A DNA stretch of 8,242 bases from an uncultured Roseburia sp. (GTDB taxonomy: Bacteria; Bacillota; Clostridia; Lachnospirales; Lachnospiraceae): contig CAMENQ010000091.1 of assembly GCA_945928585.1 (NCBI GenBank), positions 1 to 8,242 on the forward strand, in the 5' to 3' direction. The notes under the pieces were generated by a model, which was not told the origin of the DNA, made no database searches, and saw only the letters and a program-made list of their open reading frames with translations. Shown piece after piece: positions 1 to 5,500 of the stretch. Every line of letters starts with the position of its first letter. Positions within the stretch are counted from its first letter, which is position 1. Position numbers and translations under genes: made by a program.

Positions 1-207
1 TCTATCCTAAGAGAAGTTATGAAAGTATCGGAAAGACCAGCGGATGTTGTACGGCGATTGGATACTTTCTATGTATGTATGGATGAGAATGATTATGAAG
101 AAGCAGATAAAATGTTGACAGAGATTGAAGAAATTGTTGGAACAAATGATCCGGATATCGCAGCTGCAAGAACAGCTTTGGATTTGGAAAAAATGTTGGG
201 GGAATAG
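1..207 (+). CDS. C-terminal fragment of a protein upstream of the HNH nuclease, probably a PtuA-like ATPase (5' end outside window)
   Basis: The frame is open from base 1, with no stop before the first ATG at 19, so this is most likely the last 68 codons of a longer gene rather than a 62-residue protein. No convincing ribosome site precedes position 19. The visible part is charged and helical, with an acidic stretch around DENDYEEADKMLTEIEEI, then a short turn (GTNDPD) and a final helix, which suggests a helical-repeat or coiled-coil tail. No Walker motif is present, as expected for a C-terminus. Its stop lies 3 bp before an HNH gene of the PtuB family, and such genes usually follow an ATPase gene (PtuA) in Septu and retron-Ec78-type defence systems. 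The ATPase identity is therefore inferred from context. A small stand-alone protein starting at 19 cannot be excluded. Confidence 0.6.
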   Translation, partial: SILREVMKVSERPADVVRRLDTFYVCMDENDYEEADKMLTEIEEIVGTNDPDIAAARTALDLEKMLGE

Positions 208-210
208 CCT

Positions 211-906
211 ATGATAGTTGTGAAGAAAGGTAAAGAACCGAGTAGTCTCATGAAATTCCGTTTACAAAATCCAGATGCGGATTACGAATCGGATATACCT
301 TCAAATGTTTTGAAAGATGTTAGGGAACAGATGTGGAATGACCAGGTTTGTTTATGTGGCTATTGCATGAAAAGGATTAATAGTCCTAGAGATGTTAGAG
401 TTGAGCATTGCAGACCGAGACATCCGAAGGGAGAAGAGACGCATGATAATAAAGCAACATTAGATTTTAAATGGATGATTGGAGTCTGCTATGGTAATAG
501 CTTGAAAAGAGGCGTAAGGCCAGAGGACACCACCTGTGATGCCCATAGAGGTAATACAGAGCTTACCATCAATCCATTTGATAAATTGTCTGTTAGAAAG
601 ATTAAGTATAGAGCGGATGGTAGCATTTATTCGGACGACGTCGAAATTAACAAAGATGTAACAGAGACATTAAATCTAAATTGCCAGGCGCTTTCTTTAC
701 CACAGACACGTAGGAGTGTGTTGATGGTAGAGAAAGCCAGAATCATGAAGAAGTGCAAAGGAAAATCTCAGGATGCATTTATACATGAGTTAAGGCGTAC
801 ATATGAAAGTCTGGTACGGGAACGGAATCTGACACCATATTGTGGAATAATTATATCCTGGCTGGAGAGCAAATTAAAAATTTATAATTGTGCAGACGGC
901 AATTAA
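211..906 (+). CDS. HNH endonuclease, PtuB / TIGR02646-like defence effector
   Basis: This 231-residue protein is a probable metal-dependent nuclease. Its N-terminus (MIVVKKGKEPSSL) resembles the start of TIGR02646-type proteins. A CxxC pair (C49-G-Y-C52) is followed by VEHCRPR, with E65 and H66 as the likely HNH core, and then by C93, C109 and H112 in a TTCDAHRGN segment. The segment ends in INPFD (residues 120-124), matching the family pattern of a Cys-rich treble-clef HNH fold. The remaining 105 or so residues are helical with no recognisable domain. A purine-rich ribosome site (GGGGGA, 198-203) ends inside the preceding gene, and only 3 bp separate the two frames, so they are translationally linked. 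In Septu the HNH protein acts with an ATPase against phage; in Ec78-type retrons a reverse transcriptase is added. Neither the ATPase domain nor a reverse transcriptase lies in this window, so the system type stays open. The nuclease family call is firm; the defence role is inferred. Confidence 0.8.
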   Translation: MIVVKKGKEPSSLMKFRLQNPDADYESDIPSNVLKDVREQMWNDQVCLCGYCMKRINSPRDVRVEHCRPRHPKGEETHDNKATLDFKWMIGVCYGNSLKRGVRPEDTTCDAHRGNTELTINPFDKLSVRKIKYRADGSIYSDDVEINKDVTETLNLNCQALSLPQTRRSVLMVEKARIMKKCKGKSQDAFIHELRRTYESLVRERNLTPYCGIIISWLESKLKIYNCADGN

Positions 907-983
907 GAAATAGTGTAATTCAGTTAGGACTGCTTTTTCGTTTACACCAACTCCGATTGTTTAATTAACAATTTGATGATATC

Positions 984-1018
984 ACAGAACCGATTTATTT
1001 CGGTTCTGTTTTCATTTT
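984..1018 (+). terminator. Rho-independent terminator after the HNH gene
   Basis: A perfect 10-bp stem, ACAGAACCGA (984-993) pairing with TCGGTTCTGT (1000-1009), encloses a 6-nt loop. It is followed by a T-rich tract (1009-1018, interrupted by CA). It lies 77 bp after the HNH stop codon and about 90 bp before the hem operon promoter, so it separates the two transcription units. A weaker nested hairpin (GTGTAA 913-918 with TTACAC 942-947, enclosing CAGT/ACTG) lies just upstream. Confidence 0.85.
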
Positions 1019-1025
1019 AGGTATA

Positions 1026-1043
1026 TTAGCTTATCCGCCACCA
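1026..1043 (+). repeat. 18-bp element, copy A (inverted relative to copy at 5417)
   Basis: The sequence TTAGCTTATCCGCCACCA matches the reverse complement of 5417-5434 at 16 of 18 bases, differing only at the 8th and 10th positions. It sits between the HNH terminator and the hem promoter, about 63 bp upstream of the -35 box. The function is unknown. It could be a regulatory site or the remnant of a dispersed repeat, and chance similarity is possible. Confidence 0.35.
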
Positions 1044-1106
1044 CCTCTTTCTGCCACAAGGACGCAGGTTAAGGCTGAATTATTATAATAAAAATCAGAA
1101 AAACAA

Positions 1107-1135
1107 TTAACAACAGACAGCGGTTGTGATAAAAT
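1107..1135 (+). promoter_or_regulatory. Sigma-A promoter of the tetrapyrrole operon
   Basis: The -35 box is TTAACA (1107-1112, 5 of 6 consensus bases) and the -10 box is TAAAAT (1130-1135, 5 of 6), with a 17-bp spacer. A TG dinucleotide one base before the -10 box (1127-1128) makes it an extended -10. Transcription should start near 1142, leaving a leader of about 37 nt before the sirC start. That is too short for a known riboswitch, so any control is more likely by a DNA-binding protein or by feedback on HemA. Confidence 0.75.
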
Positions 1136-1178
1136 GAATTGAATATACAGACATTTAAAAAAGAAGGAGAAGATACAT

Positions 1179-1805
1179 ATGGCGTATTTTCCGATGTTTT
1201 TAGATATAAATGGAGCGGACTGTCTTATAGTAGGAGGAGGTCAGGTGGCTCTGAGAAAAGTTAAGGTTCTTAAGGATTTCGGGGCGAGACTTTTTGTGGT
1301 GGCACCTGTCATTTGCAATGATATTAGACTTATGTCACAGGAATTAAAGGATGTATTTGTTTTTGAGAGACAGGCTGTTGATGAAGATTTCTGCAATAAG
1401 ATACTTGTGGTGGCAGCAACAGATGACAAGGAGATTAACCACAGGATATCCCGGAAAGCAAAAGAGCTTAATATACCTGTCAATGCAGTGGACCAGACTG
1501 AAGACTGTACATTTATTTTTCCATCTTATCACAGGGAAAAAAATGTAGTTGCAGCATATTCAAGCGGAGGTAACAGCCCTGTTATAACTCAGTATTTAAG
1601 AGATGAAGGGAAAAAAACGCTGACGGATTTTGTGGGAGATATGGCGGAGTTTATGGGAGAGTTAAGACCATATATAAAGGAGCATACAGACAGCGAGTCA
1701 GTAAGGAAAAATATATACAGGGAAATTTTTGAACTGGGAATGAAGAATAAAAGATTGCCGGACAAAATTCAGATAGAGGAGATTTTAGAAAAATGGAAAG
1801 AATGA
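1179..1805 (+). CDS. sirC: Precorrin-2 dehydrogenase / sirohydrochlorin ferrochelatase (SirC / CysG N-terminal type)
   Basis: This 208-residue cytosolic enzyme oxidises precorrin-2 to sirohydrochlorin with NAD+. Some members of the family also insert Fe2+ to make siroheme, as Met8p and the N-terminal half of CysG do. An NAD-binding Rossmann start is visible at residues 15-24 (CLIVGGGQVA), with VVAATDD closing the dinucleotide fold. The conserved NAVDQTEDCTFIFPS segment carries D105, equivalent to the catalytic Asp of CysG (D104). It continues to GGNSP (residues 131-135) and a helical dimerisation tail. The length is normal for the stand-alone form; the methyltransferase half (CobA) is encoded at the far end of the same operon. 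The start is supported by AAGGAG at 1164-1169, nine bases before the ATG. It is the first gene after the operon promoter, and its end overlaps hemB. Whether it also chelates iron cannot be judged from sequence. Confidence 0.92.
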   Translation: MAYFPMFLDINGADCLIVGGGQVALRKVKVLKDFGARLFVVAPVICNDIRLMSQELKDVFVFERQAVDEDFCNKILVVAATDDKEINHRISRKAKELNIPVNAVDQTEDCTFIFPSYHREKNVVAAYSSGGNSPVITQYLRDEGKKTLTDFVGDMAEFMGELRPYIKEHTDSESVRKNIYREIFELGMKNKRLPDKIQIEEILEKWKE

Positions 1806-2764
1806 GAAGACTTAGAAAAACAGAAAATATAAGACGGATGGTAAGGGAAAATCACATAAGAAAGGACGAACTTATTTATCCTATATTTGTCATAGAGGGA
1901 GAAAATATATGTAATCCGATTCCATCTATGCCGGGAATATGCCAGTATTCCATAGACAGACTTAAGGAGGAAATGGACAGGGTGGTTGATGCAGGTATTT
2001 TGTCAGTATTATTGTTTGGCATACCTGCCCATAAGGATGAAGTGGGAAGCGGAGCATATGATGAAAACGGCATAACACAGAAGGCTATCAGGTTTATAAA
2101 GGAAAATTACAGTGATATAGTGGTGATAGCTGATGTATGTTTGTGTGAATATACATCACACGGACATTGCGGGCTTGTTAAGGATGGAACAATATTAAAT
2201 GACGAGACGCTGCCGCTTTTGGCGAAGGCCGCAGTAAGCTATGCAAGGGCGGGAGCCGACATAGTTGCACCAAGTGATATGATGGACGGCAGGGTAAAAG
2301 CAATAAGGGAATCCTTAGATAAAGAAGGTTTTAATGACATACCGATTATGTCGTATAGTGCTAAATTTGCTTCCTGTTATTATTCACCTTTCAGGGATGC
2401 GGCACATTCTGCACCGGGATTTGGTGACAGAAAGACATATCAGATGGACACGGCCAATGGAAGGGAAGCGTTAAGAGAGGTAGAACAGGATTTAGCAGAG
2501 GGAGCAGATTTTATTATTGCAAAGCCTGCACTTGGATATATGGATGTTATAAAGGATATTTCAACCCATTTTAATATGCCTATAGCAGCATATAATGTTA
2601 GCGGAGAGTATTCCATGGTAAAAGCAGCAGCCATGCAGGGCTGGATAGATGAGAAAAAAATGGTTATGGAAAATATGGTAGGCTTAAAGCGGGCCGGAGC
2701 TAAAATGATTATAACATACCACGCATTGGATGTTGCAGGGTGGATAGATGAAGACAATTTTTAA
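1793..2764 (+). CDS. hemB: Delta-aminolevulinic acid dehydratase (porphobilinogen synthase)
   Basis: HemB condenses two 5-aminolevulinate molecules into porphobilinogen in the cytosol. The 323-residue length is typical. The zinc-binding loop is the cysteine type, DVCLCEYTSHGHCG, with C116, C118 and C126 as ligands, so this is a Zn-dependent enzyme and not the Asp-rich Mg-dependent form. The two Schiff-base lysines are K191 (in SYSAKF) and K244 (in IAKPALGYMD), close to the E. coli positions 194 and 246. The frame overlaps the end of sirC by 13 bases. AGAGGAG at 1775-1781 lies 11 bases before the ATG at 1793. A second ATG at 1802 overlaps the sirC stop as ATGA and would give 320 residues, so the exact start is uncertain by three codons. 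Either way it is translationally coupled to sirC. Confidence 0.96.
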   Translation: MERMRRLRKTENIRRMVRENHIRKDELIYPIFVIEGENICNPIPSMPGICQYSIDRLKEEMDRVVDAGILSVLLFGIPAHKDEVGSGAYDENGITQKAIRFIKENYSDIVVIADVCLCEYTSHGHCGLVKDGTILNDETLPLLAKAAVSYARAGADIVAPSDMMDGRVKAIRESLDKEGFNDIPIMSYSAKFASCYYSPFRDAAHSAPGFGDRKTYQMDTANGREALREVEQDLAEGADFIIAKPALGYMDVIKDISTHFNMPIAAYNVSGEYSMVKAAAMQGWIDEKKMVMENMVGLKRAGAKMIITYHALDVAGWIDEDNF

Positions 2765-2808
2765 ACCTGCAGATACACATGAGAAACTATAAAGGAATGA
2801 GGTATAAA

Positions 2809-4086
2809 ATGAACGATACAAAATCAAAGCAGCTTTTTGAAAGAGCAAAAAAACATATACCGGGAGGTGTAAACAGTCCGGTCAGGGCATTTGGATCTGT
2901 GGGGCTGACACCCAGATTTATAAAAAGTGCCAATGGAGCATATATTACAGATGAAGACGACAATACATATATTGATTATGTATGTTCATGGGGACCGGGA
3001 ATACTTGGACATGCTCATCCTTTAGTTATTGAAAAGGTAAAGGAGGCAGCTGAACAGGGACTTACCTATGGAGCACCTACAGAAAAGGAGATTATACTGT
3101 CGGAGCTTATATATGAATGTATGCCGTCTGTAGAGGTCAGCCGTCTTGTATGCTCAGGTACTGAGGCGGTAATGAGTGCCATAAGAGTGGCAAGAGGTTT
3201 TACAGGCAGAGATAAAATAATAAAATTCAAGGGCTGCTACCATGGACACTCTGACGGACTTTTAGTTAAGGCAGGTTCGGCAGCACTTACCACTGCTGTG
3301 CCGGACAGCAGTGGAGTACCGGCAGATTATACAAAAAATACACTTATTGCATTGTACAATGACAAAAAGTCTGTGCAGGAGCTTTTTGAAAAATACAGGG
3401 AAGAGATTGCGGCAGTTATTGTAGAGCCTGTGGCTGCAAATATGGGAGTAGTTCTTCCTCAGGATAATTTTCTGCAGTTTTTAAGAGATATAACAAAGAC
3501 ATACGGAGCACTGCTTATATTTGATGAGGTTATAACAGGCTTCAGACTGGGGTTAGGTGGAGCGCAGGAATATTATGACGTAAAACCGGACATAACCACA
3601 CTTGGAAAGATAGTTGGCGGCGGTATGCCTGTGGGAGCATACGGAGGAAGAAAAGAAATAATGGATATGGTATCACCTGTGGGCAGCGTATATCAGGCAG
3701 GAACACTTTCCGGCAATCCTATAGCTACTGCAGCAGGTATAGAAACACTGCGCATTCTTATGAGCGACAGGGATATATACAGACGTCTTGAGGAAAAGAC
3801 AATGAAGCTTTGTCAGGCTGTAAAAAATGCAGCAGGAAATAATGTAAGCGTAAACAGGGTATCATCACTTATGAGTATATTCTTTACGGACAGACAGGTA
3901 AATGATTATGACAGTGCAGTTTCGTCAGATACAAAAAGATATGCAAAATATTTTGCATATCTTTTGGAAAATGGAATATATGTGGCACCGTCACAGTTTG
4001 AGGCTATGTTTATATCGGATGCCCATAGTGATGAGGATATAGAAAAAACATGCAGAGTGTTGGAAGAAGCAGTTGAGAGGAAATAG
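2809..4086 (+). CDS. hemL: Glutamate-1-semialdehyde 2,1-aminomutase
   Basis: HemL converts glutamate-1-semialdehyde, the HemA product, into 5-aminolevulinate using pyridoxal phosphate (class III aminotransferase fold). Family landmarks are the N-terminal IPGGVNSPVRAF, GTEAVMSAIRVARGFTGR, the GCYHGHSD motif, FDEVITGFR (cofactor-binding Asp) and TTLGKIVGGGMPVGAYGG, in which K267 is the PLP lysine. The frame is open from an ATG at 2779, but that start has no ribosome site. The ATG at 2809 is preceded by AAGGA and GAGG (2792-2802) and gives MNDTKSKQLFERAKKHIPGG, 425 residues, the usual family length, so 2809 is chosen. The gap from hemB is 44 bp, and hemA begins 2 bp after the stop. The coding sequence contains a perfect 32-bp palindrome at 3934-3965, reported separately, without disturbing the conserved C-terminal region (YVAPSQFEAMFIS). 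Confidence 0.96.
   Translation: MNDTKSKQLFERAKKHIPGGVNSPVRAFGSVGLTPRFIKSANGAYITDEDDNTYIDYVCSWGPGILGHAHPLVIEKVKEAAEQGLTYGAPTEKEIILSELIYECMPSVEVSRLVCSGTEAVMSAIRVARGFTGRDKIIKFKGCYHGHSDGLLVKAGSAALTTAVPDSSGVPADYTKNTLIALYNDKKSVQELFEKYREEIAAVIVEPVAANMGVVLPQDNFLQFLRDITKTYGALLIFDEVITGFRLGLGGAQEYYDVKPDITTLGKIVGGGMPVGAYGGRKEIMDMVSPVGSVYQAGTLSGNPIATAAGIETLRILMSDRDIYRRLEEKTMKLCQAVKNAAGNNVSVNRVSSLMSIFFTDRQVNDYDSAVSSDTKRYAKYFAYLLENGIYVAPSQFEAMFISDAHSDEDIEKTCRVLEEAVERK
3934..3965. repeat. Perfect 32-bp palindrome inside hemL
   Basis: The left arm AAAAGATATGCAAAAT (3934-3949) is followed without spacer by its exact reverse complement (3950-3965). The next base pair outward mismatches (A3933/G3966). In the hemL frame it encodes the segment KRYAKYFAYLL. 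In RNA it could fold into a hairpin of about 14 bp with a 4-nt loop, and in DNA it could extrude a cruciform or bind a dimeric protein. There is no T tract after it beyond the arm itself, so it is not a conventional terminator, and it lies about 120 bp before the hemL stop. Confidence 0.9.
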
Positions 4087-4088
4087 AT

Positions 4089-5351
4089 GTGAAGTTTGGA
4101 TATTGCGGAATAAATTACAGGAAAGCAAATCAGGATATAAGGGACAGGGTTTCTTTTACGGATAGCAAAAAAGAAGAAATGCTTTGTCTTTTGGAGGAGC
4201 GTGGTATTTATCAGAGTATGATACTTTCCACCTGTAACAGAAGTGAGGTTTTTTATTTTTATGATGATGACAGTCAGAAGAATGAAGTGGCAGAATGTTT
4301 TAAAAGACTGTTTTTAAAAAAAACAAGTGAAAGCGAAATACACCTGATTGATGCTTATCTGGAGCAGAATTTTGGGAAGGATGTCGTAGAGTATTTTTTC
4401 AGGGTAACTGCGGGACTGGAGTCGATGGTTCTTGGCGAGGACCAGATATTAGGTCAGGTAAAGGAAGCATATGAATTTTCAAAAACAATGGGATACAGCA
4501 AAAAGGAGTTAAACAGAGTTGTTACTGATGCCATTGCCTGTGCAAAGAAAATAAAATCATTATATAAAATAAGTGAAATTCCATTGTCTGTAGGCTATGT
4601 AGGTGTGAAGGAGCTGAATTTAAAGTGCAGTATAGAAGGAAAAAAGGTGCTGCTTATCGGGAGCGGTCAGACAGCCGGTCTTGCTTTAAAATATATAGAG
4701 GAATATAAACCGTCTGATATAATTATCTGTAACAGAACAAGGGAAAAAGCACTTGAACTGATAAAAGACAACGGAGAAAATAAAAATATAAACATACAAA
4801 TAAAAAATTTAGAGGACAGATACGATTTGATGAGGGAATGCGATATTGTGGTTTCAGCAACATCCTCACCCCATCTTGTTATAAACTCACATAAATGCCA
4901 AATTGAAAAAAAAATGTGGCTGCTTGATTTGGCGTCACCAAGAGATATTGATGCAGAACTGAAAAACAATCAGTCATGTACATTGATTGATTTGGATATG
5001 ATTGGCGAAATCGTTGAACAAAACAAAAAAGAAAGACAGGAACTTTCAGAGAAATCGTCAGGTATCATAGAGAAAGCTGTGGAGGAAACAATCACATGGC
5101 TTAATCTTACGGCAGTAGACGGAACTATAGAATCACTTCAAAAGCGGTGTGAAGACATAGTAAATGACAGCTTTTCATATATAAACAGAAAGCTTAGTCT
5201 TACAGAACATGAGCAGATGGTTATTGAAAGGACACTTAAGGCATCCCTTAAAAGGCTTTTAAGAGAACCTATTGTGGAATTGAAAAGTATAGAGACAAAG
5301 GAGGAGCAGGAGCTTTTCAAAAGTACTGTGGAGAGATTATTTCACATATAG
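4089..5351 (+). CDS. hemA: Glutamyl-tRNA reductase
   Basis: This enzyme reduces glutamyl-tRNA(Glu) to glutamate-1-semialdehyde with NADPH, the committed and usually regulated step of the C5 pathway. The 420-residue protein has the catalytic N-terminal domain with the STCNR motif (C49 forms the thioester) and GLESMVLGEDQILGQVKEA. A Rossmann domain follows, beginning VLLIGSGQTAG (G191/G193) and including ICNRT and VVSATSSPH. The C-terminal helical dimerisation domain (about 330-420) contains the LKRLLREP segment. Translation starts at GTG (4089): the overlapping ATG at 4087 reads straight into TGA, and AGAGG at 4076-4080 is well spaced for 4089. Only 2 bp separate it from the hemL stop, so HemL and HemA, which handle an unstable intermediate between them, should be made in step. 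No N-terminal haem-regulated degradation signal can be recognised with confidence. Confidence 0.95.
   Translation: MKFGYCGINYRKANQDIRDRVSFTDSKKEEMLCLLEERGIYQSMILSTCNRSEVFYFYDDDSQKNEVAECFKRLFLKKTSESEIHLIDAYLEQNFGKDVVEYFFRVTAGLESMVLGEDQILGQVKEAYEFSKTMGYSKKELNRVVTDAIACAKKIKSLYKISEIPLSVGYVGVKELNLKCSIEGKKVLLIGSGQTAGLALKYIEEYKPSDIIICNRTREKALELIKDNGENKNINIQIKNLEDRYDLMRECDIVVSATSSPHLVINSHKCQIEKKMWLLDLASPRDIDAELKNNQSCTLIDLDMIGEIVEQNKKERQELSEKSSGIIEKAVEETITWLNLTAVDGTIESLQKRCEDIVNDSFSYINRKLSLTEHEQMVIERTLKASLKRLLREPIVELKSIETKEEQELFKSTVERLFHI
5247..5263. repeat. 17-bp palindrome in hemA
   Basis: CTTAAAAG (5247-5254) and CTTTTAAG (5256-5263) are exact reverse complements around a single central G. They encode the conserved LKRLL of the HemA C-terminal domain. 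This is probably a by-product of codon choice at a constrained protein segment, but it is listed because hemL carries a longer palindrome. Confidence 0.5.
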
Positions 5352-5364
5352 AATTTAATGTATA

Positions 5365-5392
5365 TTGTTTTTATTTTTTGTGTGAAAATAAT
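5365..5392 (+). promoter_or_regulatory. Possible weak internal promoter in the hemA-hemC gap
   Basis: TTGTTT (5365-5370, 3 of 6) and AATAAT (5387-5392, 5 of 6) are separated by 16 bp, and would start transcripts about 100 nt upstream of the fused hemC gene. The region is very AT-rich, so such matches arise easily. The 149-bp gap is nonetheless the only sizeable one in the operon and shows no convincing terminator. It holds loose inverted repeats (AATGTAT 5357-5363 with ATACATT 5391-5397, and TTTCACA 5340-5346 with TGTGAAA 5381-5387). Confidence 0.25.
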
Positions 5393-5416
5393 ACATTGAA
5401 GCATTTTAACTCAGTT

Positions 5417-5434
5417 TGGTGGCGTAGAAGCTAA
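5417..5434 (-). repeat. 18-bp element, copy B
   Basis: On the minus strand this reads TTAGCTTCTACGCCACCA, matching 1026-1043 on the plus strand at 16 of 18 bases. It lies about 67 bp upstream of the hemC start. It is part of a locally GC-richer patch (roughly 5418-5455) in an otherwise AT-rich gap, which also holds a short GGCG/CGCC inverted repeat (5421-5424 with 5441-5444). Confidence 0.35.
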
Positions 5435-5500
5435 AGTATTCGCCGGGAATCGACTGATATTCTATTAATTTTATTAATATATAAGAGGAAATATAAGATA

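Noticed and set aside
913..947. Nested hairpin with a short T run just after the HNH gene
   Set aside because: The stems are only 4 and 6 bp and the T tract falls inside the outer stem; the 984-1018 structure is a much better terminator.
1044..1080. GCCAC and GCAGG words suggesting a cobalamin riboswitch before a corrinoid/siroheme operon
   Set aside because: The region lies upstream of the promoter so would not be in the transcript, the B12 box is incomplete, and no long folded leader is present.
2779..2808. Upstream ATG giving a 10-residue longer HemL
   Set aside because: It has no ribosome site, while the ATG at 2809 has a good one and gives the family's normal N-terminus.
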